DNA from: Agapanthus africanus
Taxonomy: Eukaryota; Streptophyta; Magnoliopsida; Asparagales; Amaryllidaceae
Direction of reading: 5' to 3'
Assembly (NCBI GenBank): GCA_030015575.1
Contig: JASDDO010000001.1
Span: 133,567,988 to 133,631,987, forward strand
Length of the DNA stretch: 64,000 bases
Part shown: one piece after another, positions 10,613 to 22,008 of the stretch
Numbering within the stretch: position 1 is the first letter of the stretch
How the letters are laid out: every line of letters starts with the position of its first letter
Made by a program: the position numbers and the translations under genes
Notes under the pieces: model-generated
What the model was told of the DNA's origin: nothing
The model's database searches: none
Seen by the model: only the letters and a program-made list of their open reading frames with translations

Positions 10613-12839
10613 TGAAAGGTTCCTAGGCACCCTATAGAGGTCTCACAAGGCATCGAACATGCCAATTAAAAAAAAATGGTGCCGAGAAACCCTAGACTAC
10701 GGATCTTAGACTAGAATTCTAGGCGAAATAAAAACTAGCTAACTACTTAACTAGAAGTTAGATGCTACAACCTTTGTAGATCCGGTTCCCCACTTCCTTA
10801 GCTCCATGTGGGTGTGCTCTCGCTGTCCATCATGAATCCTAGACTCATTCGTCGGCTTCATCGGAAAAACGGACGAGCAAGGTCGTCGGCTTCGTGTCAA
10901 AGACGATCTACGTCGAGGTTGCACTAGTTCAAGCTCCGACTTCACCAAGTAGTGAAACTTGTGAAGAAAACACCCAAAACCACTTGGCAAGAGGTAGAGG
11001 ATGAAGAAATAGGAGGTGGGTTCACTTTAGATTTGGATTTTACTCACTAGAACTCAAGTTGCCATTAATGGCATCAAGGTTCTTACTTGAAGAAGAAGAA
11101 GAAGATGATGATAGAATATGATAAAAACTTCATCAAAATAGAAAAGAAAATGATATTTATCATATCCTAACCATGGTCAAGTGTAGAGAATTGACCATGG
11201 TTAGTGGGAGTGGTTAGGTTTAAGTATGAAGACAAAATGACATCATTAGAAAAAGCTTCATGAAGCTTCACCATTCTTCATGATAAATGAAACCATTTTA
11301 TTTTCATAAAACCAATTAATAAATAATGAATGGATTAAATAATAAGTGAATATATCATAAACCCTAACCACTCTCATAACCATGGTTCAATTCTTTTACA
11401 CAAAGTCAAGTCAACATGCATCATCAAACATGATACAATCATGTGCACAAAAGCATATCACATATACAATGTGCATCAAGTGAGAAAAATCCGTTTAAAG
11501 TGAACCAATACTAGTTAATGCAAAGTAATATATCAAATATATAATTATACATTAAATCATTAAATCAACACTTGATTCAATGATCCGGTCATGTCGCACA
11601 TGACCGACTAGTATTCAATGTATCGACTTATCGAATCGATCTTCGATTCGATAACTAGGTTATATCATATACAACCAATCGAAACATTAATCGCGAGAAT
11701 CAAATACGGTATCACATACACGCATTATTCTCGGTCCCGCACATATCTCATATGCACTCCTATTTCGTTTCGCTTGAGCCAGGAAACCTCTGTGTAGGAC
11801 TCTAAAGACTCGTCAATACGCCGGTAGCAGATGATGATCATATCAAGCAACCACAAGCCGCAAGCGGTCTGCTAAACGTAACGGCCATCCGGGTATTGAG
11901 CGATCAGAAGATCGACGAGCTAGCCCGCTCACACTCCTGTGAATCTAACCAGTAACACTTACCATACAGTCCGGTCTCTTCGTCTGATATGTCGCATATC
12001 AAGTCTAGGGGTGGTAAACGTCAGACCCCAATAACCCGATAAGTCGTGCCGATGTGAGGCTCATAACGGGTCGAGAAACTACTGGTAACACTTACCAGCA
12101 AATCTCTGATCAGCCCTAGCCAGGGACTTCCCTGCTACGGCCAATCGAGCACTGCGCAACATCAACCCCCAATACCGGGAGAGACGAAACCCCTCCTATC
12201 GCTCATTGCCTCCATGTGACTCGGGACTGTGCCCAAAGACCACCGTTTTGCACGCCCTCATGGATGTGGTAAGGTGGAGATCAAAGCACAGTGGGAATCA
12301 CACAAGACTCTATGACGATCTCGGGTCTACAGACTAACCTGTACAAGTGTCACCTGAGAACTGCCATCTGACGTGAGGTATAATACCATCTGGGAGTTCT
12401 CGGCGAGTCCGTCCAGTGTACTCAGTCTCTACTGAGCACCCGTATACCATCTCTGATGTCAAACACCAATGGATATGGGATCATCCATCGCCCATCACAT
12501 GGGTCGAGAAGCGTATACGCTAGTCTACACCGGTATATCGATGCCCCGTCTCGATACACCCACGACTAGGGATCTTGAAGGATGTACTTATGGACTACCA
12601 TGTCCCCACTAGTATGATCTGCATCATAGTCCAGGTAGTCAAGTACAAATCCTAAGGGCTTTACCAACATGTAACTATAAGACAGTATAAAGAGACTAGT
12701 GTACATGTTAAGATAAAGAGCAACCAGATAGCATACTATCATGTCGAGCAAGAAAGTCATCTCTATATATGTCCAAGCATCCAATATAATATACATCATC
12801 TGTACAATACTGGCCTCTAGGGCATACATACAACTAACA
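10613..12839 (-). repeat. copia-1 3' LTR
   Basis: On the minus strand it begins TGTTAGTTGTATGTATGCCC and ends GAACCTTTCA. It is nearly identical to 18989-21215 and the same length. Confidence 0.93.
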
Positions 12840-12861
12840 ATCTCCCACTTGCACTAGGGCC
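12840..12861 (-). other. copia-1 polypurine tract
   Basis: On the minus strand AGTGCAAGTGGGAGAT lies directly before the 3' LTR start TGTTAG. The same tract borders copia-2 at 37183-37200. Confidence 0.8.
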
Positions 12862-15800
12862 AGCTGCTGTAGTATCGCATACCGAGCATCCCGAAGAGTC
12901 TCTCAAACTGTATCTGGGGAATGGCCTTCGTGAGTGGATCCGCAGTGTTGTCCTTCGTGTCAACCCTCCTGACCTCGATCTCCCGGCGATCAACTATCTC
13001 CCGGATCAGGTGATACCGCCTCAGAATATGCCTGGATCGCTGATGGGACCTAGGTTCCTTGGCCAAAGCCACCGCTCCATTGTTATCGCAATACAAAGGT
13101 ATTGGACGCTCAATGGATGGAACCACTCCAAGTTCAGTAATGAACTTCTTGACCCAGACAGCCTCTTTGGCAGCATCGTTGGCAGCGATGTATTCAGCCT
13201 CCATCGTCGAGTCTGCCACGGTTTCCTGCTTGAAACTCTTCCAGCTAACCGCCTCTCCGTAAAGGGTAAAGACAAAGCCCGACTGCGACTTAGAGTCGTC
13301 CTTATCACTCTGGAAGCTCGAATCGGTAAAGGACTCCACTTGGAGCTCTCCGTTACCATACACGAACATATCTCTAGTCCTTCGCAAGTACTTGAGAATG
13401 CTCTTCACAGCTGTCCAGTGACTCTCTCCAGGATCAGCTTGATACCTACTCACTACACTTAGTGAGTATGCTACATCGGGTCTGGTACATAGCATCGCAT
13501 ACATGATAGAGCCTACTGCCGAAGCATAGGGTATCCCTTGCATGCGAGCTCTCTCCAAATCAGTCTTGGGAGACATCTCTTTGGAGAGAGTGACTCCAGA
13601 GATCGTGGGCAAGTTCCCACGCTTGGACTCTTCCATACTAAACCTCTTTAGTATGGTGTCAATGTACCTGGATTGGGACAATCCCAAAATCCGTTTGGAT
13701 CTATCTCTATAGATCCTAATTCCTAATATGCAGGAGGCATCACCAAGATCTTTCATTGAGAATCTTTGTGATAAGAAGAGCTTGACCGCTTGCAGCATAG
13801 GAATATCATTTCCTATCAAGAGTATGTCGTCCACGTACAATACGAGGAAGACAACCTTACTCTCTGCCACCTTCTTGTAGATACAAGGTTCATCTGGATT
13901 TTTGACGAAATCAAACTCTTTGATAACGACGTCAAAGCAGATGTTCCAACTCCGCGATGCTTGCTTTAATCCATAAATGGATTTAAGCAGCTTGCACACC
14001 TTCCCGCTGCTCCCACTGTCTACGAAGCCCTCTGGCTGAATCATGTACACGCACTCTTCTAAATCACCATTTAGAAAGGCGGTCTTAACATCCATTTTCC
14101 AGATTTCGTAATCATGATATGCAGCGATGGCAAGCATGATCCGGATGGATTTAAGCATAGCCACTGGAGAAAAGGTCTCGTCATAGTCCACACCTGGTCT
14201 TGGACGAAAACCCTTTGCTACAAGTCTAGCTTTGAAAGTCTCCACTTTCCCATCTACACCAAGTTTCTTCTTAAAGATCCACTTGCTCCCAATGGGTTTT
14301 ACCCCTTCAGGAGCAACTTCCAAAGTCCATACTTTGTTGGTGTACATGGATTCCATCTCGGACCGCATTGCATCCAGCCATTTCACAGAGTCACCACTCG
14401 TGATGGCCTGCTCGAAACTAGTCGGGTCATCATCTTCCATGATGCAATCCTCACTTCCACCATCAATGAGAAAACCGTAGTATCTCTCAGGTGGACGAGA
14501 AACCCTACTAGATCGGCGGAGAGGCTGAGGTTCGTCGGGAGCTACTGAATCTTCTGGCTCCACTAAATCTTCAGTTTGAGTTTGTGTAGCCGGAATTTCT
14601 TCCAGTTCTACCTTATCGCCACTAATTTCCTTTGCAAGAAATTCCTTTTCCAAAAAGGTGGCATGTCGAGAAACAAATACTTTTTGTTCCTCTGTATGGT
14701 AGAAAAGATATCCATGTGAATGTTTGGGATATCCCACAAACTTGCATAGAACTGACCGTGCCTCGAGTTTGTCCGGATTTTGTCTTTTGACATAGGCCGA
14801 GCAACCCCATATCTTAACTCGTTTAAGACATGGTCTCTTCCCACTCCATATCTCATATGGTGTGGTAGGTACAGATTTAGATGGAACTTGATTCAATAGG
14901 TATGCTGCTGTCTCCAGCGCATAACCCCAGAAGGAAATAGGTAACTCAGCTGTGCTCATCATAGAGCGCACCATATCTAATAGGGTGCGGTTCCTCCTTT
15001 CTGATACACCGTTGTGTTGTGGTGTATATGGAGGAGTCAGCTGAGAGAGAATCCCATTCTCTTTTAGGAAGTCCAGGAATTCATTGCTTAAGTATTCTCC
15101 TCCTCGATCAGATCGTAGGATTTTAATACTTTTTCCGGTTTGGTTCTCAACTTCTTGCTTATATTCCCTAAATTTCTCAAAAGCTTCTGATTTGTGTTTC
15201 ATCAGGAACACATACCCGAACCTAGAGAGATCGTCAGTGAATATAATGAAGTATGAAGAACCATCCCTGGCATGTGTAGACATGGGACCGCATACATCAC
15301 TATGTATCAGTCCCAAGAGTTCGGTAACTCTTTCTCCGTGTCCCGTAAACGGAATTTTGATCATCTTGCCTTTGAGACATGACTGGCAAGTGTCATAAGA
15401 TGAAAATTCAAACGGATTTAAATATCCATCTTTATGCAACTTAGCTAGTCGTGTCGCATTGATGTGACCCAGTCTACAATGCCACAAGAAGGATTCGTTG
15501 AGTTCAGAACTCTTCCTCTTGTGTGTGTTTGTTATGCTCAGAACTGTTGATTGATTTAGAACATAAATGCCATTGCACAACGTGCCTGATCCAACCAACT
15601 TTTGGTTATGGAAAATGTTCATAACATTGTCCTGTAATACAAAATTATATCCCTCTTTACTTAATAAAGAAACCGATATAATGTTGCATATCAGGTTCGG
15701 CATGTAATAGCATTCGTTCAGAACCAATGTATTACCTGTTGGTAATACAAGGTGATATTCCCCGACAGTCTTTGCTGCAACAATTGCACCATTTCCAACT

Positions 15801-16156
15801 CTAATGTCTTTATCACCTTCTCTAAGTTCTCTACCTTTCCTAAGCCCATGTAACTGATTACATATATGGGATCCTGACCCGGTATCTAATACCCAGGACG
15901 TAGAGCAAATGGAGAAACAGTTCTCAGTAACGAACACACCCGAAGAAAATGCATCAACATGTACTTTCTTCATTCGGGTGGTATGGGAATCCTGGTATTC
16001 CCCTATATCCTGTTCATTCCTATAACTCTTATAAGAAAGAACAGAACCAACGTTCCCCAGCACAGTATAACATGCGGGTTCGGTCAATACATCCATATTA
16101 TTATCTTGATTAAGGCATGAACTGGTCGCTACCTGGAGAGAGAGAGAAGAAAACAC
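12854..16156 (-). CDS. copia-1 Pol polyprotein: protease, integrase, reverse transcriptase, RNase H
   Basis: One open frame of 1100 codons. A retropepsin motif WVLDTGSGSH lies near residue 88. The GAG-pre-integrase region with its zinc-binding His/Cys residues (WHCRLGHIN, then CQSCLKGK) lies near 225-265. The integrase core follows, with HSDVCG, SDRGGEYL and the NGVSERRNRT segment supplying the D, D and E residues. RT shows CVYMIQPEGF, IYGLKQASR and the catalytic LYVDDILLIG. RNase H follows with FTDSSFQSD, AEYIAANDAAKEAVW and HIDIRHH-type residues. The length is normal for a copia pol but the usual N-terminal Gag with its CCHC knuckle is missing. The first codons overlap a splice-acceptor-like tract (CTCTCTCTCTCCAG, minus strand, near 16135), so the true start may be an internal Met or a spliced exon. 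No stops or frameshifts are visible, so the enzyme part could be active. Confidence 0.9.
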   Translation of the reverse strand: MFSSLSLQVATSSCLNQDNNMDVLTEPACYTVLGNVGSVLSYKSYRNEQDIGEYQDSHTTRMKKVHVDAFSSGVFVTENCFSICSTSWVLDTGSGSHICNQLHGLRKGRELREGDKDIRVGNGAIVAAKTVGEYHLVLPTGNTLVLNECYYMPNLICNIISVSLLSKEGYNFVLQDNVMNIFHNQKLVGSGTLCNGIYVLNQSTVLSITNTHKRKSSELNESFLWHCRLGHINATRLAKLHKDGYLNPFEFSSYDTCQSCLKGKMIKIPFTGHGERVTELLGLIHSDVCGPMSTHARDGSSYFIIFTDDLSRFGYVFLMKHKSEAFEKFREYKQEVENQTGKSIKILRSDRGGEYLSNEFLDFLKENGILSQLTPPYTPQHNGVSERRNRTLLDMVRSMMSTAELPISFWGYALETAAYLLNQVPSKSVPTTPYEIWSGKRPCLKRVKIWGCSAYVKRQNPDKLEARSVLCKFVGYPKHSHGYLFYHTEEQKVFVSRHATFLEKEFLAKEISGDKVELEEIPATQTQTEDLVEPEDSVAPDEPQPLRRSSRVSRPPERYYGFLIDGGSEDCIMEDDDPTSFEQAITSGDSVKWLDAMRSEMESMYTNKVWTLEVAPEGVKPIGSKWIFKKKLGVDGKVETFKARLVAKGFRPRPGVDYDETFSPVAMLKSIRIMLAIAAYHDYEIWKMDVKTAFLNGDLEECVYMIQPEGFVDSGSSGKVCKLLKSIYGLKQASRSWNICFDVVIKEFDFVKNPDEPCIYKKVAESKVVFLVLYVDDILLIGNDIPMLQAVKLFLSQRFSMKDLGDASCILGIRIYRDRSKRILGLSQSRYIDTILKRFSMEESKRGNLPTISGVTLSKEMSPKTDLERARMQGIPYASAVGSIMYAMLCTRPDVAYSLSVVSRYQADPGESHWTAVKSILKYLRRTRDMFVYGNGELQVESFTDSSFQSDKDDSKSQSGFVFTLYGEAVSWKSFKQETVADSTMEAEYIAANDAAKEAVWVKKFITELGVVPSIERPIPLYCDNNGAVALAKEPRSHQRSRHILRRYHLIREIVDRREIEVRRVDTKDNTADPLTKAIPQIQFERLFGMLGMRYYSSWP

Positions 16157-16574
16157 TTTAGCGTATGCTCGTGCAAGATCAGATTGGTTATTATCTTATC
16201 TAATCAGGATGGCTCCCACTGCTTTTTATCAAATCTTCCCCCAAACCCTAAAAGGAAAGATTAGCCGGGATTAATTACACACTACAAGTTCGCTAATCTT
16301 TCAGCCAGGCCAGTGTCGGTACTTTGAGGGAGGTCCCCCGTGCTTTCACACGAACCTAATTAATGTCAGCCTCGTTTTCCCAGAGGCGTAACCTCGTTAA
16401 CACCTTTCTAGACACCTACTTGATCAGCTAATTGCAATGTGTAAAACTCTCCCAGGAGTAACTCTTACTCGCAGTGGGTATCGGGATCCAACTATCTCAT
16501 AGAAGGTATGCAATCTCATTGCAAATTTCAACACTTGAAATTCCCGATAATATTTTGCCCCTAGTGTCCTATGA

Positions 16575-16771
16575 CCTTGACAAAGGCCAACAAATCACAG
16601 GATGCTAGTCAAGTTCAACCCGTCATTTCTTGATTGAATCAAACCCACCCGCACGACCCTTGACAAAGGCCAACAAGGTCGTACAACTACCCTGAAACAA
16701 TCTGCATCACATGCATAAGCAGATAAGCACTATTCAGCTACCGCACACTACGCCTTGACAAAGGCCAACAA
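16575..16771 (-). repeat. Three exact copies of CCTTGACAAAGGCCAACAA
   Basis: The 19-mer occurs at 16575-16593, 16658-16676 and 16753-16771, unchanged, while the flanks differ. In the first two copies the flanks are themselves complementary (CCTATGA with TCACAGG, allowing one mismatch, and ACGACC with GGTCGT), so each could form a stem with the 19-mer as loop. Confidence 0.85.
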
Positions 16772-16919
16772 ACGCTGCACGAATACTAAACAGTTCCAAT
16801 CTGAAATGACGGAGGGCTACGGCAGGTTTTTCCGAAAACCTATTGCGTAATGAACTTGATATCGTTGTAGAATCAAATGAAGTTTTGAAATGGAGTGATT
16901 TTGAGGCTTTTCTAGTTTT

Positions 16920-17152
16920 GCTAAAGGAGTCACTCCCGGTGAAGGGATCTCGGTCCTTTCCTCGTCGAATGAGGTGCGGGATATATCATATATATCGCTG
17001 TGCAAAGCAAAACTCAAAAACAATCAAAAGCAAACCGAGTGTGTAGCATCTGCCAGTTATTGCTAAAGGAGTCACTCCCGGTGAAGGGATCTTGGTCCTT
17101 TCCTCATCGAATAAGGTGCAGGGTATATCATATATACCGCTATGCAAAGCAA
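16920..17152. repeat. 91-bp direct duplication in the copia-1 leader
   Basis: A segment starting CTAAAGGAGTCACTCCCGG at 16921 recurs from 17063, about 142 bp later, with about 90% identity, ending TGCAAAGCAA in both. It is non-coding as far as can be seen. Confidence 0.8.
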
Positions 17153-18975
17153 GAACTGTAGCTACCTGTTTTGTTTAAAATCTGATTCTACAACATCTTA
17201 GGTTTCTTTTCTTTCATTAATCACATTAATGAAGTCCCATCATTTAAATACCTAAACATCACAGATAGATATGACGTACACTTATGCCATCCGCATTCGC
17301 CTCGATGTCCCCTCGTGCACCGTTAGGTTAGGTAACTAACGACAGAGCAGGGCAGGGCTAGCGCGGGTGTAAAACATAAGTAACGTCTATATAATATATC
17401 ATATATACTATATACTATATCCATCACAAAGTCACAACACAGATATCGCAGCAGAATAAACATATGAAATATTGGATATACTAGGACGTCCGTGTTTTCA
17501 ATACGAGCCAGTATAAAACATGGATTCCATGGTCGTGATGAATAGCCAATCCCACACCCCTAGACCCCTACGAGAGCGGCAAGCAACCCTGCCAATTCTA
17601 GGGTTAGGAGACCCGGACTCGACTCCTCGAGCTGGTCTCCCACTGAACCCCAGAACCCGGTTACTTGTGCTCCCCTCCTTGGGTCTATCCTAATGCGGAA
17701 AAGTAAATAATATACAAAGGGTGACAACATCCACTACCTGGAAGTGCCCCAAATAAAAGAATATTACATACAAGTTTTTACATGAATGAAAATGAAAAAC
17801 ACTCATCTCACATAAAAACCCCCGGCTATTCGAACACGACGATCCAATATAACATATCCAGCACCACATAACATCACATGTCATCAACGTAAGTAAGTAT
17901 GCATACCCCAATTGTCGTTGACGTATAGCAACGAAACCGGCGATATGAACATACTACACTTACGGTCACAGAAAAGAAAGTGTAAAACTACAACAACTGG
18001 AATCCGCAACTACTTTAGACATCGCATGCCTAATCAAATGAAATACCTAGACATCACATGCCTAACAGATATAAATCCCGCACTTTAGTCTCATTATCGA
18101 AAACTCTTTTCAATATCATATGGGACTAAACTGCTAAATTTATAACATTCATTCAGTTATCTCATAACTGTTTGTGAATTCCAATTATTGTATCACATTC
18201 CAGATAAACAGAAAATGTTAAACTTTCCGATCGAACAGTCGAATACCCAAGTTTTCCCGATACAGTCCAACACATGAAATAAGTCTAACAACATTCAGTT
18301 CGTGCCTCAGTACCGACGGTCCAGCTGTAGAAGGGTCAAGCCAACGCCTCACATGTGGCACGCCGTACTGCCCCAAACCCGAAGGTTCAAAGGGCAGTTC
18401 AAGACGGTCACATAATCGAGTTAAGGTTTGTTGTCTTCTAGAGGGTCCATCGCGTTACTTGCACTACTTAGAACGTCGTTAAACTACGGAAAAATCCAAC
18501 ACTTGGAAATTTCCCGACAGGGAAAAAATTGGGTATTTATATCCGGTCGAACTTTTTAACATATTCTGAAAATTATCCGGAAATACACAAAAGACGAAAT
18601 TTGATAATCTGATCGAAACTTTGATTCCCAATAGTACCCCAGAATACTCTTCTGTATAGTCACAACAAAAATATCCCAGAATACACAGCATTGAATTATA
18701 TGAGTTACTGTGCAGAAAACATCACACAAAAGAACAGTAAGGCCACGGAACCGCCGCATCATGCATAGCACGTGCCGCGGTTCCGCGGTGGAAAAGTTGA
18801 TTCAGGTCCTCGTATTTCACAGTAATTCAAATAACACCCTGCTTGATTTTCTGCATATTTTTAATTGACAAAAATCCGAATTTTTAGAAAAAGTCCAGAG
18901 AGCATTTTAGGGTTTTGGGTTTCGGTTCGATCGGGTTTCAAACGTCGTCTAGACTTCGCCTAAGGCTCTAGCTTG

Positions 18976-18987
18976 GCTCTGATACCA
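18976..18987 (-). other. copia-1 primer binding site (initiator tRNA-Met type)
   Basis: On the minus strand TGGTATCAGAGC lies one base inside the 5' LTR end. It is the usual complement to the 3' end of plant initiator tRNA-Met in copia elements. Confidence 0.9.
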
Positions 18988-18988
18988 G

Positions 18989-21215
18989 TGAAAGGTTCCT
19001 AGGCACCCTATAGAGGTCTCACAAGGCATCGAACATGCCAATTTAAAAAAAATGGTGCCGAGAAACCCTAGACTACGGATCTTACACTAGAATTCTAGGC
19101 GAAATAAAAACTAGCTAACTACTTAACTAGAAGTTAGATGCTACAACCTTTGTAGATCCGGTTCCCCACTTCCTTAGCTCCATGTGGGTGTGCTCTCGCT
19201 GTCCATCACGAATTCTAGACTCATTCGTCGGCTTCATCGGAAAAACGGGCGAGCAAGGTCGTCGGCTTCGTGTCAAAGACGATCTACGTCGAGGTTGCAC
19301 TAGTTCAAGCTCCGACTTCACCAAGTAGTGAAACTTGTGAAGAAAACACCCAAAACCACTTGGCAAGAGGTAGAGGATGAAGAAATAGGAGGTGGGTTCA
19401 CTTTAGATTTGGATTTTACTCACTAGAACTCAAGTTGCCATTAATGGCATCAAGGTTCTTACTTGAAGAAGAAGAAGAAGATGATGATAGAATATGATAA
19501 AAACTTCATCAAAATAGAAAAGAAAATGATATTTATCATATCCTAACCATGGTCAAGTGTAGAGAATTGACCATGGTTAGTGGGAGTGGTTAGGTTTAAG
19601 TATGAAGACAAAATGGCATCATTAGAAAAAGCTTCATGAAGCTTCACCATTCTTCATGATAAATGAAACCATTTTATTTTCATAAAACCAATTAATAAAT
19701 AATGAATGGATTAAATAATAAGTGAATAAATCATAAACCCTAACCACTCTCATAACCATGGTTCAATTCTTTTACACAAAGTCAAGTCAACATGCATCAT
19801 CAAACATGATACAATCATGTGCACAAAAGCATATCACATATACAATGTGCATCAAGTGAGAAAAATCCGTTTAAAGTGAACCAATACTAGTTAATGCAAA
19901 GTAATATATCAAATATATAATTATACATTAAATCATTAAATCAACACTTGATTCAATGATCCGGTCATGTCGCACATGACCGACTAGTATTCAATGTATC
20001 GACTTATCGAATCGATCTTCGATTCGATAACTAGGTTATATCATATACAACCAATCGAAACATTAATCGCGAGAATCAAATACGGTATCACATACACGCA
20101 TTATTCTCGGTCCCGCACATATCTCATATGCACTCCTATTTCGTTTCGCTTGAGCCAGGAAACCTCTGTGTAGGACTCTGAAGACTCGTCAATACGCCGG
20201 TAGCAGATGATGATCATATCAAGCACCCACAAGCCGCAAGCGGTCTGCTAAACGTAACGACCATCCGGGTATTGAGCGATCAGAAGATCGACGAGCTAGC
20301 CCGCTCACACTCCTGTGAATCCAACCAGTAACACTTGCCATACAATCCGGTCTCTTCGTCTGATATATCGCATATCAAGTCTAGGGGTGGTAAACGTCAG
20401 ACCCCAATAACCCGATAAGTCGTGCCGATGTGAGGCTCATAACGGGTCGAGAAACTACTGGTAACACTTACCAGCAAATCTCTGATCAGCCCTGGCCAGG
20501 GACTTCCCTGCTACGGCCAATCGAGCACTGCGCAACATCAACCCCCAATACCGGGAGAGACGAAACCCCTCCTATCGCTCATTGCCTCCATGTGACTCGG
20601 GACTGTGCCCAAAGACCACCGTTTTGCACGCCCTCATGGATGTGGTAAGGTGGAGATCAAAGCACAGTGGGAATCACACAAGACTCTATGACGATCTCGG
20701 GTCTACAGACTAACCTGTACAAGTGTCACCTGAGAACTGCCATCTGACGTGAGGTATAATACCATCTGGGAGTTCTCGGCGAGTCCGTCCAGTGTACTCA
20801 GTCTCCACTGAGCACCCGTATACCATCTCTGATGTCAAACACCAATGGATATGGGATCATCCATCGCCCATCACATGGGTCGAGAAGCGTATACACTAGT
20901 CTACACCGGTATATCGATGCCCCGTCTCGATACACCCACGACTAGGGACCTTGAAGGATGTACTTATGGACTACCATGTCCCCACTAGTATGATCTGCAT
21001 CATAGTCCAGGTAGTCAAGTACAAATCCTAAGGGCTTTACCAACATGTAACTATAAGACAGTATAAAGAGACTAGTGTACATGTTCAGATAAAGAGCAAC
21101 CAGATAGCATACTATCATGTCGAGCAAGAAAGTCATCTCTATATATGTCCAAGCATCCAATATAATATACATCATCTATACAATACTGGCCTCTAGGGCA
21201 TACATACAACTAACA
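18989..21215 (-). repeat. copia-1 5' LTR
   Basis: Direct copy of 10613-12839, adjoining the primer binding site on the coding strand. It would hold the promoter. Differences from the other LTR are scattered single substitutions, mostly transitions. Confidence 0.93.
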
Positions 21216-21220
21216 CGGGC
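21216..21220. other. Target-site duplication of copia-1 (right copy)
   Basis: CGGGC, identical to 10608-10612. Confidence 0.9.
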
Positions 21221-21417
21221 TGCAGCTAGGGCTGTGGTTCGGGTTGGGGCTCGGGCTCGGGCTGCGGTTAGCGTTAGGGTTGGGGCTGGGGCTGGGGCTG
21301 GAGCTGGGGCTCGGGCTGCGGTTGGGGTTGGGGTTTGGCAAGGGGTTGCTGTTGTGGTTGGGGTTGGGGTTGGGGTTGGGGTTAGGGTTAGGGTTAGGGT
21401 TGGGGTTGGGGTTTTGG
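21221..21417 (+). repeat. G-rich hexamer array, right part
   Basis: Continues the array cut by copia-1. It ends in a run of GGGGTTGGGGTTAGGGTTAGGG-type units before unique sequence at about 21418. No gene is seen between here and the repeats at 22009. Confidence 0.8.
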
Positions 21418-22008
21418 ATTTCAGGGTTTAAGCTTTTTTCTTTGAATTGTTTTGATTTGTTGCTGGTTCTTAGATGAAGGGTGAATTTAGGGTTAGGTAT
21501 TAGCTATCTGGTTGATCTTGGAACGCAATTTTGAAGATCAAATATTTACTTTATAATTTGATCAGGTTTGAATTGTTGGGTTCTTGTCGTTTGTGTTGCA
21601 ATGTTAGTATTTTCTAATGTTGTCTAATGAGATTGGAGGGATTTGATATGCTCTACGATATGCATTTCTAACGATTTGTCCTGCAGTCTGATACCAAGAA
21701 CAACAAGTAACGAATAATAGAAAGGATGAGTCGTGTATTTAGGAAAAAGCAGAAAATGTTTTTTCTGACACCGTGTACCCAATTTTCCCACACACAACCC
21801 TTCACACATGAAGGTTGACAGAAGATGTTTTTCTGGTAACATCTTCAGCATCATCGAGACTTAATTGCATTTGAAAGGTGGATATATATTCTTTCAACTT
21901 AAATTTATATTATATTCATCTTGTTTATTGATTTCTTTTCTATGTTGCAGGTATGTATCTCAATCTCAAGTCTAATGCATCTTAGTTCTTTAATGCTCAA
22001 TTCTCAAA

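Larger units (their letters stand above)
16157..18975 (-). other. copia-1 leader and gag position: no gag reading frame
   Basis: This 2.8-kb stretch lies between the primer binding site and pol, where gag is expected. I see no Gag-like frame and no CCHC knuckle in either orientation. It holds a splice-acceptor-like pyrimidine tract next to pol, three copies of a 19-bp motif (16575-16771), a 91-bp duplication (16920-17152), AT-rich DNA, and a CCGCGG pair at 18775-18788. It may be a long leader or intron, or replaced sequence. Confidence 0.6.
10613..21215 (-). mobile_element. Ty1/copia retrotransposon copia-1, complete with both LTRs
   Basis: Two direct 2227-bp LTRs (10613-12839 and 18989-21215) are flanked by a perfect CGGGC duplication. 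The element reads on the minus strand: 5' LTR on the right, primer binding site at 18976-18987, coding frame 16156-12854, polypurine tract beside 12840, 3' LTR on the left. I counted about 20 substitutions between the LTRs (roughly 0.9%), so the insertion is recent. The RT and RNase H style suggests the Tork/TAR/Angela branch of plant copia elements. Pol is open but gag is not visible in the 2.8 kb between the primer site and the ORF. Confidence 0.93.

Noticed and set aside
13010..13462. Plus-strand frames opposite copia-1 pol
   Set aside because: They are shadows of the conserved RNase H coding sequence on the minus strand.
21244..21412. Interstitial telomere
   Set aside because: Units are mixed hexamers, not the plant heptamer TTTAGGG, and they lie inside a CACTA element.
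21117..21477. Val/Gly and Leu/Gly repeat proteins
   Set aside because: They are translations of the TTGGGG and GCTGGG hexamer array, with no start context or conservation.
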